From the NCBI GenBank assembly GCA_018662075.1, contig JABJGX010000046.1:1-14100 (forward strand): a stretch of 14,100 nucleotides of DNA, given 5' to 3'. The stretch is from Candidatus Peregrinibacteria bacterium. Lineage in GTDB: Bacteria > Patescibacteriota > Gracilibacteria > Peribacterales > Peribacteraceae. Position numbers and translations under genes: made by a program. Under the pieces are notes generated by a model that was given only the letters and a program-made list of their open reading frames with translations, did not search any database and was not told the origin of the DNA. Of the stretch, positions 1 to 7,184 are shown in pieces; position 1 is the stretch's first letter; every line of letters begins with the position of its first letter.

Positions 1-1
1 G

Positions 2-463
2 TGTGAAGCAGAAAATCCAAACATTGGACAGTTTGCAGTTCCTCCTGCAATCACTGGTCCCAGGTTCCCTCTCTACAGGCCAGAGCTTCTTATGAAGCAG
101 CTCGACGATGCTATCTGCCAAATAAATGGACTGCCATCACGGACACCACCTGCACTCTGTGGTTTTGATGTAGCAAAAACACTCGACCTTCCACCGCTCA
201 GCTTTCTGCAATCAGGTGATAAGCTCGCAACACAACCAGGAAAGTACGCCACCAATAGTATCGCTCTGGAAAATGCCGCACAGGGACTCGGTGCCCGTAT
301 CGCAAATGAAATGTTTATTCAATACTTAAACACTGGAGCGAAAAACTTTGCCGAGCTTATGAAAATGTCACACCGCCTCTTTACCGAAGTAGGAGATATT
401 ACATTCCCAAGTACCATGTGCCCACGGTACACAGACGGAGACCTTTGCGACCAACTACAATAA
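2..463 (+). CDS. 3' end of unknown, probably exported, cysteine-containing protein (partial)
   Basis: The frame is open from the window edge (first full codon at base 2) to TAA at 461-463, giving 153 residues of a longer protein whose start lies outside. An internal ATG at 92 is not a convincing start, because the upstream 30 codons are open and protein-like. Five cysteines are visible (motifs DAICQ, ALCGF, TMCPR, DLCDQ and one at the very edge), with proline-rich stretches early and a helical stretch rich in Ala/Leu/Met in the middle. I recognise no family. The stop codon overlaps the ATG of the next gene by one base (TAATG), so the two are almost certainly translated from one message. Since the next gene has a signal peptide and many cysteines, a role at the cell surface is a reasonable inference, but nothing in this fragment proves export. 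Confidence 0.75.
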   Translation, partial: CEAENPNIGQFAVPPAITGPRFPLYRPELLMKQLDDAICQINGLPSRTPPALCGFDVAKTLDLPPLSFLQSGDKLATQPGKYATNSIALENAAQGLGARIANEMFIQYLNTGAKNFAELMKMSHRLFTEVGDITFPSTMCPRYTDGDLCDQLQ

Positions 464-528
464 TGCTGTATCGAAATCTTATCATTGGCATCACGCTCAC
501 ACTGTTACCACAGATGGCATCTGCGCAG
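463..528 (+). other. Signal peptide of the 556-residue protein
   Basis: The first 22 codons give a positively charged n-region (one Arg), a hydrophobic h-region LIIGITLTLLP and a c-region ending ASA before Gln-Cys. The cysteine at residue 23 is preceded by Ala-Gln rather than a lipobox Gly/Ala in the right setting, so signal peptidase I cleavage is more likely than lipoprotein processing. Confidence 0.75.
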
Positions 529-2133
529 TGTCCAGAAGGAGAACGAACAAAAAAACTACTAGAAAAAACACCCACCGGTCATTACGCACAGCAAGTTATC
601 GAACGTGTCGACAAAGGGCTAACCGCAGCAAAAAATATGCCAAGCAATACAGAAATTTTTGATACGTTCAAAATGCACTGGCTGATTAATATCGAGTCGA
701 TCATGTATATGCTTCTCGACACAGAAATACATTCTGTTGAATACTCAAGAGACCTCACAAAAATTAGTGCGTGCCTGCATGCAGACCTTGCAATTCTAGA
801 AGCAAAAATGGAAGAAGTACGTTGCGAACTCAAAGAGGCGCACCTTAATAAATCACCAGGCGGTGTCGGTCGCTTAGAATCTATCGCACTCTTTCTAAAC
901 AACAGATACAAACACCTGGTCCTTGGTGCTCTAAACACAAAACATACAGACCCTACATGGCAATACTGGCACGCATTCGACGAACCATACCAAGGATGGT
1001 GCTGCGTCTCAGGCCCTAACGAATGTCGCCCAATGACATCGTCTGAATGTAGTAAAGAGGAGAATAATCCTGTAGGAGGAAACGAATTCTATCCAACACG
1101 AAATGACTGTCTGAATAACGACGTCTGTATTAGTGCAAGCGGACCAGATAACGCACCACCAAAGTACGAACCCATTTGCCCATTTGACTCCAACTATCTC
1201 GCTCCTACATTCTCTGGGTACGGCTGTGACCTCACCGTGCTCGATGAATTCCGCGATCTCGATGATACCAGTCTCAAAGAGGAGTACGACGCACTCGACG
1301 CACTCGTCGACGTACGCGACCGATTCCTCGACGACACAGACCATATCAGGCAGTCAGCACTAAAGATGGACTCAATCCTCGATGAAACCATGCTCTCAGA
1401 CGCAGAGCGTCAACATTTAAACCAGTTTGGAGAAGCAAAGGTCCGCGACATAGAGCACAAGCGGGTGTTTGGATGTGAAGCTGATGTCCCACCAGAGGGA
1501 GATGATGATGAGGACGGTGATGGGGACCCAGCGGACAAAGTGAAGCCTTCAAAGCTATGGGCAACACAAGAGGTGCGTGGGCCATTCTTCTTTACGAAAG
1601 ACCACCTCAACATTTGGAAAGAATTCTTCCGACTAAACCTATGGTGGACAGGGCAAAGGGAATATCCAGACTACTTAAAAAAGCCAAGTGAATTCTTTAA
1701 AGAGGAAGACCGAGAGAAGTCGATGTCACTCAACTCACTACTCGTCCCTCGAAACCACCTCCGAAAACGCTGGGACTTGTTTATGAAGAGCCAGGCAACA
1801 CAAGAAGCAGTCATTCTCCCAAAAGCACAAGACATGCAGCAAGGTGTAGTAAGCGCCATGCAACCACTGCGCGATGCGATGAAAGGAAATATCGAACTAG
1901 TACAAGACTCTTCTGGTGGGCTCCGTAAGTTTGCCAAAGGTTACGCATACTTCCTCAGAAGGTCATGTGTTAATAGGCAGTGTAATAGCCAACTAGAAAC
2001 CATCTTAAAGATTCTTTTTTCTGACATTTGTTTCCCATATGCGTCGGGTGAGTTTGAAACCGGCACAGATGAAAGTGGCGCAAGTGGAAGCGAAACATGG
2101 AAAGCTTGTAGGGATGCGGTAGACAACCTCTAG
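463..2133 (+). CDS. Secreted 556-residue cysteine-rich protein, function unknown
   Basis: I chose ATG 463 over the in-frame ATG at 418. From 463 the protein begins with a typical Sec signal peptide (MLYRN, then the hydrophobic run LIIGITLTLLP, then a likely signal peptidase I site ASA|QC near residue 22), and the start overlaps the previous stop by one base. The mature part has 16 cysteines in all, eight of them between residues 180 (adjacent Cys180-Cys181) and 255. That suggests disulfide bonds and an extracytoplasmic location. An acidic Asp/Glu/Gly linker follows near residues 343-357. The rest is mostly charged helix, with tryptophan/phenylalanine-rich patches near the middle of the C-terminal half and four more cysteines in the last 85 residues. 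No catalytic motif or known domain is recognised. There is no Shine-Dalgarno; translation probably depends on the upstream gene. A pilin-like fragment follows directly, which fits a surface-structure locus. Confidence is high that it is a real exported protein; its function is unknown. Confidence 0.85.
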   Translation: MLYRNLIIGITLTLLPQMASAQCPEGERTKKLLEKTPTGHYAQQVIERVDKGLTAAKNMPSNTEIFDTFKMHWLINIESIMYMLLDTEIHSVEYSRDLTKISACLHADLAILEAKMEEVRCELKEAHLNKSPGGVGRLESIALFLNNRYKHLVLGALNTKHTDPTWQYWHAFDEPYQGWCCVSGPNECRPMTSSECSKEENNPVGGNEFYPTRNDCLNNDVCISASGPDNAPPKYEPICPFDSNYLAPTFSGYGCDLTVLDEFRDLDDTSLKEEYDALDALVDVRDRFLDDTDHIRQSALKMDSILDETMLSDAERQHLNQFGEAKVRDIEHKRVFGCEADVPPEGDDDEDGDGDPADKVKPSKLWATQEVRGPFFFTKDHLNIWKEFFRLNLWWTGQREYPDYLKKPSEFFKEEDREKSMSLNSLLVPRNHLRKRWDLFMKSQATQEAVILPKAQDMQQGVVSAMQPLRDAMKGNIELVQDSSGGLRKFAKGYAYFLRRSCVNRQCNSQLETILKILFSDICFPYASGEFETGTDESGASGSETWKACRDAVDNL

Positions 2134-2140
2134 CAAGAGG
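2127..2140. repeat. Short perfect hairpin at the stop of the secreted-protein gene
   Basis: CCTCT and AGAGG form a 5-bp stem around the loop AGCA, and the TAG stop at 2131-2133 lies inside it. It is followed at once by two more palindromes, GGCAATTGCC (2139-2148) and CCAATTGG (2147-2154). There is no T-tract, so it is not a convincing Rho-independent terminator. Confidence 0.4.
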
Positions 2141-2150
2141 CAATTGCCAA

Positions 2151-2366
2151 TTGGTAGATATTTGTCAAACAGCAATAACAGGAACCAATTGTACAGAAGC
2201 ACCAGTGAGCGGATACGACCTCTCAGCCCTCGCACCTATGTACCTCACATCACTACCGATAGATCCAACTCAAACAGGTTCGACTATCACTGGGTATCGT
2301 GTATACAAGTCTGGAAGTTTCAACAAAGTATGCAGCCCTGTGCTTGATGCAGGTTGTGGAAGTTAA
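2151..2366 (+). CDS. Type IV pilin-like C-terminal fragment (small ORF or pilin remnant)
   Basis: The frame is open from 2112 and ends at TAA 2364-2366. No ATG is available early in it; TTG 2151 is the best candidate start, with AGAGG at 2136-2140 ten bases upstream. The product resembles the C-terminal part of the small pilin-like proteins common in Patescibacteria: a Leu-Ala-Pro-x-Tyr-Leu block (ALAPMYLTSLP), then DPTQTGS, then a Gly-Tyr-x-Val-Tyr-Lys-Ser strand and a closing Cys pair (VCSPVLDAGC). The N-terminal prepilin peptidase site and hydrophobic helix (GFTLIE-type) that a pilin needs for assembly are absent here and I do not see them in other frames upstream. It is therefore either the stump of a pilin gene joined to the end of the upstream gene, or a short protein in its own right. 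It could also be a C-terminal extension of the 556-residue protein lost by frameshift. Assignment to the pilin family is by sequence feel, not by search. Confidence 0.45.
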   Translation: MVDICQTAITGTNCTEAPVSGYDLSALAPMYLTSLPIDPTQTGSTITGYRVYKSGSFNKVCSPVLDAGCGS

Positions 2367-2375
2367 TGCTACAAT
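2367..2375 (+). promoter_or_regulatory. Extended -10 promoter element for dnaE (near-leaderless)
   Basis: TGCTACAAT (hexamer TACAAT at 2370-2375 with an upstream TG) ends nine bases before the dnaE ATG. No good -35 box lies at 16-18 bases, which is common for extended -10 promoters. Transcription would begin roughly at 2381-2383, so the mRNA would have a leader of only a few bases. The same TGCTAyAmT core occurs before two other genes in the window (8982-8990 on + and 12458-12450 on -). Confidence 0.6.
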
Positions 2376-2384
2376 AGACCTCCT

Positions 2385-5300
2385 ATGAAGCCCGAGGATT
2401 TCGTCCATCTCCATTGTCACTCTACCTACTCCCTTCTGGAGGCTCTTCCAAGCCCAGAAGAGATCGTTTTGCGCGCAAAAGAACTAGGGCAAACAGCGGT
2501 AGGCCTCGAAGATAAAGGGAATACATACGGCCTTATCGAATTTTATCAATACGCACTAAAACACGGAATAAAGCCGATTCTCGGACTCGAAACATATGTT
2601 GCCGTTCGTAGTCGTCACGACAAAGAAAGCGGAATCGATACAAAGAGGTACCCGTTGGTACTGCTCGCAGAGTCTCAAAAGGGATATGAAAATTTGTTGC
2701 AGCTTGCAACAAAAGCAGCACTGGAAGGAATGTATTACAAGCCACGAGTAGACGACGAACTTCTCAAGGAACATGGTGAAGGACTCATTGCACTAACAGG
2801 TCCCATGAGCGGAGCAATCCCACAAGCAGCACTTGCAGAAGATGGCGAGCGCATTGCAGAATTTGTCACGAAGTACCAAGGATTTTTTGGAAAAGAAAAT
2901 TTATACTTCGAACTAATGGACCTACCAAATGTCACAGGACAAGCGGAAATCAACCAGCAACTTATTCAATGGGGCAAAGAATTAAATGTACCACTGGTGG
3001 CAACAAACAATAGTCACTACTGCAACCCAAGCGATGCAGAGGCACATGATGTACTGCTCTGCATTCAAAAAAATGCACACGTCGATGACCCAAGTAGGTT
3101 TTCTATGCGAGACAGTGACTTCTCTATCAAGCCATATGACGAAATGGAAAAATCATTCGAGCACATCCCCGAAGCACTAGAAAATACACGTGTCATCGCA
3201 GACCGATGCAACATCGAATTACAATTTGGAAAGTATCACATTCCACGATTTCCGACTCCTAAAGAAGAGCCAGAGCATGACTACCTTACAACCTTATGCA
3301 AAGAAGGATTTCAGAAATTCTATCCAAAACCAACCGACGAGGTTAACGAGCGACTGCGATACGAACTTCAAATCATCGAAGAAATGGGATTCTCTGGGTA
3401 CTTCTTAATCGTTGCGGACTTTGTGAACGAAGCAAAGCGTAGAGGGATAACTGTCGGACCTGGACGTGGCTCTGCTGCGGGTTCTATGGTCAGTTACTGC
3501 CTCGGAATTACCGCACTCGACCCCATGGAGCACGGCCTACTCTTCGAACGATTTCTGAATCCTGCTCGTATCTCTATGCCTGATGTGGATATCGACTTTG
3601 CAGATAACCGTAGGGACGAAGTGCTCGAATACGTACGAGAGAAATATGGAGAAGACCACGTTGTGCAGATCTGCACATTTGGAACACTTGCAGCGCGTGC
3701 TGCCGTAAAAGATGTAGGACGAGCATACGGTGTGCCATTCCTTGAAATGAACATGCTGGCAAAGCTTATTCCAGAGCGGCCAGGAACAACGCTAACAGAG
3801 GCACTCGAAACACCAGAGATGAAAGCGGCATACGATGAGAACCCAACCTACAAAAAAATTATCGACATTGCATTCAAACTGGAAAAGAAGGCTCGTCACG
3901 TCTCTGTGCACGCGTGTGGAGTGATTATCACCCCAGAACCAACTGCACACTACACCGCTCTTCAGCGCGCGCCAAAAGACGACCAGACAACCATTACACA
4001 GTCCTCTGCAAAACCACTCGAAGCTCTCGGGCTTCTAAAAATGGACTTCCTTGGGCTGATGAACCTTACTGTTATTCAAACAACGCTCGAAATTCTGGAA
4101 AGAACAAAAGGTGAAACGATTGAAATTAAAAATATCCCAACCGATGATGAACTTGCATTCGCGCTACTACAAAAAGGAGACACCACTGGCGTCTTCCAGT
4201 TGGAATCGGGTGGAATGCGTCGGTATCTGAAACAGCTAAAGCCAACTGTCTTTGGCGATATCACTGCGATGGTATCACTCTATCGTCCAGGTCCTATGGA
4301 ATGGATCCCGAGTTACATTAAGCGAAAGCACGGAAAAGAGAAGGTGAAATACATTCACGATGACTTAAAACCTATTCTTGAACCAACGTATGGAATTGGA
4401 ATTTACCAAGAACAGATTCTCCAGATCGCGCAGGTCTTTGCAGGCTTCTCACTAGGGGAAGCAGACTTACTCCGTCGTGCAATCGGAAAGAAAATTATGT
4501 CAGAGCTGGAAGCACAGCGCGAAAAATTTCTCTCGGGCTCACTGGAAAATGGCTACAAAAAAGAGCTCGCAGAGAAAATATTTGATGATGTTATCACACC
4601 GTTCGCAGGATACGGTTTCAACAAATCTCATGCAGCCGGATATGCACGTATTGCATACGAAACTGCCTACCTCAAGGCGCACTACCCAACAGAGTTCATG
4701 GCGGCGCTCCTCTCTTCTGATGCACAGCGCACCGACCGTGTCTTAATCGAGATCAACGACTGTCGTGCAATGGGAATCGAAGTACTTCCTCCAGATATCA
4801 ACGAATCGCTGCGGCACTTCACCGCACTTCCTGCAAAGAAAAAGGGGGAGCACAACGCTATTCGCTTTGGACTCACTGCTATTAAAGGAATTGGTGACAC
4901 TTCTGTACTTCAGATCATTGAAGCACGAGAAGCAGCAGGAAAATTTGAAGGAATAGAAGATTTTGCAAAGCGTATTCCTGCAAAAGTACTCAACAAAAAA
5001 ACACTCGAAGCACTATCAAAAGCAGGGGCACTCGACTCACTCGCCGAAAGGAGGCAAGTAGTGGGCCACTATGCTTTGATCGTGGAATTCGCCAAGGCAA
5101 TTGGCGATGTCAGTAGCCAGCAAACAGACCTCTTTTCTCAGATGGATGATGACGAAGCGGCAAAGATCGAGTTTCCAGAAACAGTAGAAGCCACAAACCT
5201 CGAAAAGCTGCAGTGGGAAAAAGAGACGCTCGGAATGTACGTATCGAACCATCCACTGGCAGGCCTTTCAAAATACATTGCAAAGAAAGCCCAGCTGACA

Positions 5301-6068
5301 AGCACTCTCACCGAAGAGGACGCAGGAAAGAAGGTAACGGTTGCGGGAATTGTCGAGAGCATCAAAAAAATTGTCACGAAAAAAGGTGAAACCATGGCCA
5401 TTGTTTTCCTCGAAGATCCAACTGGAAAAATAGAGGTTACACTCTTCCCACGAACATATGCACAGGCGGCTGCGTTCATCGAACAGCCAGACATTGTTAT
5501 CGTAGTATCGGGAACATTAGACTTACGTGTAGGACAGCTGCAAGTCCGCGCAAACGCCATTAAAAAAGTATCGCTCACACGCATGATTACCAATGCAAAA
5601 GAAGGTGGCTTCTTCGATGAAGAAGAAGCGAAAAGAGGACTGAGTATGAACACGGTAAGCATTGGTGATGAAATAGAGTTGCTCGATGAAGAGGGAAACG
5701 TTATTGCAGGGGAAACAGTATCTATCACTGAAAAAACAGTTGATAAAAGCGAAAAAGAGGGCACTCCGATAAAAGAGGAGGGTAAAAAAGCCCCAAAGAA
5801 AGAGGTTGATGAAAAGAAAAAGGATGACACATCTGCAGAGAAAACTATTCACGACAGTATCTCTATCCATACGATAGACTTACCAGCAAGAGCACCGAAG
5901 AAAATGCTCCTAGACATTAAAAAAGTTCTCGAAACATATCCCGGAAAAGAGAAAGTTCAGCTGCGAATAGGAGAACAAGAGATTCCCCTCCCTCTTACTA
6001 TTAACATGTCGACCGTTCTAGAAAAAAAGCTGGAAGAAGTACTCGCTCTCTACGAAACTGCACAATAA
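2385..6068 (+). CDS. dnaE: DNA polymerase III subunit alpha
   Basis: This is the catalytic subunit of the chromosomal replicase, 1227 residues, close to the usual DnaE length. In order: an N-terminal PHP domain (FVHLHCHSTYSLL from residue 6); the polymerase core with GPGRGSAAGS, the palm motif PDVDIDF (Asp402 and Asp404) and KMDFLGL (Asp554), matching the E. coli Asp401/403/555 triad; helix-hairpin-helix IKGIGDTS near 833; a clamp-binding motif QTDLF at 913-917; and an OB fold around 983-1057. A strongly charged Lys/Glu linker (about 1109-1155) leads to a small C-terminal domain. The PHP metal site looks damaged: the usual DHGN histidine is Lys44, and the usual TND-x-H motif reads TNNSHY. Intrinsic PHP exonuclease activity is therefore unlikely and proofreading probably comes from a separate DnaQ-type protein. 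There is no Shine-Dalgarno; a -10 element lies nine bases upstream. tsaC follows after five bases. Confidence 0.98.
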   Translation: MKPEDFVHLHCHSTYSLLEALPSPEEIVLRAKELGQTAVGLEDKGNTYGLIEFYQYALKHGIKPILGLETYVAVRSRHDKESGIDTKRYPLVLLAESQKGYENLLQLATKAALEGMYYKPRVDDELLKEHGEGLIALTGPMSGAIPQAALAEDGERIAEFVTKYQGFFGKENLYFELMDLPNVTGQAEINQQLIQWGKELNVPLVATNNSHYCNPSDAEAHDVLLCIQKNAHVDDPSRFSMRDSDFSIKPYDEMEKSFEHIPEALENTRVIADRCNIELQFGKYHIPRFPTPKEEPEHDYLTTLCKEGFQKFYPKPTDEVNERLRYELQIIEEMGFSGYFLIVADFVNEAKRRGITVGPGRGSAAGSMVSYCLGITALDPMEHGLLFERFLNPARISMPDVDIDFADNRRDEVLEYVREKYGEDHVVQICTFGTLAARAAVKDVGRAYGVPFLEMNMLAKLIPERPGTTLTEALETPEMKAAYDENPTYKKIIDIAFKLEKKARHVSVHACGVIITPEPTAHYTALQRAPKDDQTTITQSSAKPLEALGLLKMDFLGLMNLTVIQTTLEILERTKGETIEIKNIPTDDELAFALLQKGDTTGVFQLESGGMRRYLKQLKPTVFGDITAMVSLYRPGPMEWIPSYIKRKHGKEKVKYIHDDLKPILEPTYGIGIYQEQILQIAQVFAGFSLGEADLLRRAIGKKIMSELEAQREKFLSGSLENGYKKELAEKIFDDVITPFAGYGFNKSHAAGYARIAYETAYLKAHYPTEFMAALLSSDAQRTDRVLIEINDCRAMGIEVLPPDINESLRHFTALPAKKKGEHNAIRFGLTAIKGIGDTSVLQIIEAREAAGKFEGIEDFAKRIPAKVLNKKTLEALSKAGALDSLAERRQVVGHYALIVEFAKAIGDVSSQQTDLFSQMDDDEAAKIEFPETVEATNLEKLQWEKETLGMYVSNHPLAGLSKYIAKKAQLTSTLTEEDAGKKVTVAGIVESIKKIVTKKGETMAIVFLEDPTGKIEVTLFPRTYAQAAAFIEQPDIVIVVSGTLDLRVGQLQVRANAIKKVSLTRMITNAKEGGFFDEEEAKRGLSMNTVSIGDEIELLDEEGNVIAGETVSITEKTVDKSEKEGTPIKEEGKKAPKKEVDEKKKDDTSAEKTIHDSISIHTIDLPARAPKKMLLDIKKVLETYPGKEKVQLRIGEQEIPLPLTINMSTVLEKKLEEVLALYETAQ

Positions 6069-6073
6069 TTCCT

Positions 6074-6673
6074 ATGAACATTCAGCCTCTATCAGACAAG
6101 AGCATTCAAGAAGCCATCGCACTACTGCGCGATGGTGGCGTTGTCGCTCATGCAACAGAGACCTGTTACGGACTTGCCTGTGACCTCGGGAATGCAGAGG
6201 CAGTAGCGAAACTCTTTGCCATAAAAAACCGACCACTAAACCTTCCAGTCAGCGCACTTTTTGTGTCCATAGACCAGTCACAACAATACGTAGAATGGAA
6301 CGAAGCTGCACTCACGCTCGGCACGCAACATTTACCAGGGCCACTGACGATTATCCTCATGAAGAAACCGGGCTGCGCTCTGCATGTCTGCCCGGAGGGA
6401 GGTGAGTCTGTAGGCGTGCGCATTTCTTCGCACCCAACAGCACGGCAGTTGGCCGAAGCATTCGGTAGCCCCCTGTCAACAACGTCTGCGAACATACACG
6501 GAAAGAAAAACCCATACTCAACAGAAACTATCGCCGAGCAGTATGCACGTGCCCAAGTAGTTCCAGACCTTATTATTGACGAAGGAGAACTCAGCCATGA
6601 GGCCTCTTCTACGGTTGTCGATGCTACGCATGGGTCAGTGGAAATGCTCCGAGAAGGAAATATAGGGCTTTAA
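6074..6673 (+). CDS. tsaC: L-threonylcarbamoyladenylate synthase (TsaC/Sua5/YrdC family)
   Basis: This enzyme makes threonylcarbamoyl-AMP from threonine, bicarbonate and ATP, the first step of t6A37 modification in ANN-decoding tRNAs; it is cytoplasmic. The 199-residue product is the short TsaC type, without the extra C-terminal Sua5 domain. Visible family motifs are ATETCYGL (27-34, where most members have P-T-x-T-V-Y-GL), KNRP (51-54), LPGPLTIIL for the binding core, VGVRISSHP, TSANIHG (Ser138-Ala139-Asn140) and STVVD (179-183). The family's usual first proline is alanine and its valine is cysteine here, a modest departure that need not affect activity. The gene starts five bases after the dnaE stop with no Shine-Dalgarno. 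It is probably cotranscribed with dnaE, although a CACAAT sequence seven bases before the ATG could be a weak -10. Confidence 0.93.
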   Translation: MNIQPLSDKSIQEAIALLRDGGVVAHATETCYGLACDLGNAEAVAKLFAIKNRPLNLPVSALFVSIDQSQQYVEWNEAALTLGTQHLPGPLTIILMKKPGCALHVCPEGGESVGVRISSHPTARQLAEAFGSPLSTTSANIHGKKNPYSTETIAEQYARAQVVPDLIIDEGELSHEASSTVVDATHGSVEMLREGNIGL

Positions 6674-6675
6674 AC

Positions 6676-6704
6676 TTTCCACCTGACACTTTCCTCTTTA
6701 CATT
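6676..6704 (+). promoter_or_regulatory. Candidate nrdR promoter (leaderless)
   Basis: TTTCCA (6676-6681) and TACATT (6699-6704) are separated by 17 bases, and the -10 ends six bases before the ATG at 6711. Transcription would begin at or next to the start codon. Both boxes are imperfect (each matches the consensus at four or more of six positions), so this is only moderately supported. Confidence 0.4.
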
Positions 6705-6710
6705 AACCCT

Positions 6711-7154
6711 ATGGATTGCCCACGTTGCAAAAATGCGAGCACCTCAGTAGTCGACTCTCGACTTGCTGAAGATGGACGTGCGGTTCGAAGAAGGCGTGAA
6801 TGCGATAAGTGTAGTCATCGTCTTACCACATTTGAGCGCCAAGAAATGAGCACTCTTATTGTTATCAAAAGAGACGGAACACGTGAACCTTATAACAGGG
6901 AAAAGCTACAAAGAGGTATTTGGGTTGCGTGCACCAAGAGGCCAGTATCCCAAGAAAAAGTGGATAAGATGCTGAGTAAACTAGAAGAAAAATGGGGTAC
7001 AAACAAGAAAGAAGTTGCCAGTTCTACTGTGGGAAACGACGTTATGAAAGAGCTGAAACGGCTCGATAAAGTGGCGTACATCCGTTTTGCGTCTGTGCAT
7101 AGAGAATTCAAAGACGTCGAAGAGTTCAAAGAAGCGATGAATAAACTTTTGTAG
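6711..7154 (+). CDS. nrdR: Transcriptional repressor NrdR
   Basis: NrdR senses ATP/dATP and represses ribonucleotide reductase genes. The 147-residue product has the full family layout: a zinc ribbon with Cys3-x2-Cys6 and Cys31-x2-Cys34, the DNA-binding basic run VRRRREC (25-31), then an ATP-cone starting near residue 48 with TLIVIKRDGTREPY and the conserved YIRFASVHREF block near the C-terminus. Length is typical (about 150). The start codon is fixed because the first zinc cysteine is residue 3. It lies 37 bases after tsaC and 30 bases before aspS, with its own candidate promoter and no Shine-Dalgarno. No ribonucleotide reductase gene or NrdR-box pair is visible in the window, so its targets are elsewhere. 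Its place between tsaC and aspS makes it part of a replication/translation housekeeping block. Confidence 0.97.
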   Translation: MDCPRCKNASTSVVDSRLAEDGRAVRRRRECDKCSHRLTTFERQEMSTLIVIKRDGTREPYNREKLQRGIWVACTKRPVSQEKVDKMLSKLEEKWGTNKKEVASSTVGNDVMKELKRLDKVAYIRFASVHREFKDVEEFKEAMNKLL

Positions 7155-7175
7155 CCCCTAAAAGCTACGTATACT
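7151..7175 (+). promoter_or_regulatory. Candidate aspS promoter with an inverted repeat
   Basis: TATACT (7170-7175) ends nine bases before the aspS ATG, so the transcript would have only a few leader bases. Just upstream, GTAGC (7151-7155) and GCTAC (7164-7168) form an inverted repeat with an eight-base gap that contains the nrdR stop codon and sits between the -35 and -10 positions. It could be an operator or just a weak hairpin. The -35 region is TTTTGT or TTGTAG, not a strong match. Confidence 0.45.
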
Positions 7176-7184
7176 CCCTCCACA

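Noticed and set aside
92..94. ATG 92 as the start of the first gene
   Set aside because: The same frame is open back to the window edge with protein-like sequence, so the gene is more likely cut by the edge.
418..462. In-frame ATG at 418 as the start of the secreted protein
   Set aside because: It would put fifteen Arg/Pro-rich residues before the signal peptide and overlap the upstream gene by 46 bases. ATG 463 gives a clean signal peptide and a one-base overlap.
2144..2347. 67-codon + frame starting at TTG 2144
   Set aside because: It overlaps the pilin-like frame in another phase and reads as Arg/Ser/Asn-rich noise.
5138..5830. 230-codon minus-strand frame opposite the dnaE 3' part
   Set aside because: It is a Ser/Phe-rich mirror of the charged Lys/Glu codons of dnaE and lies wholly inside a certain gene.
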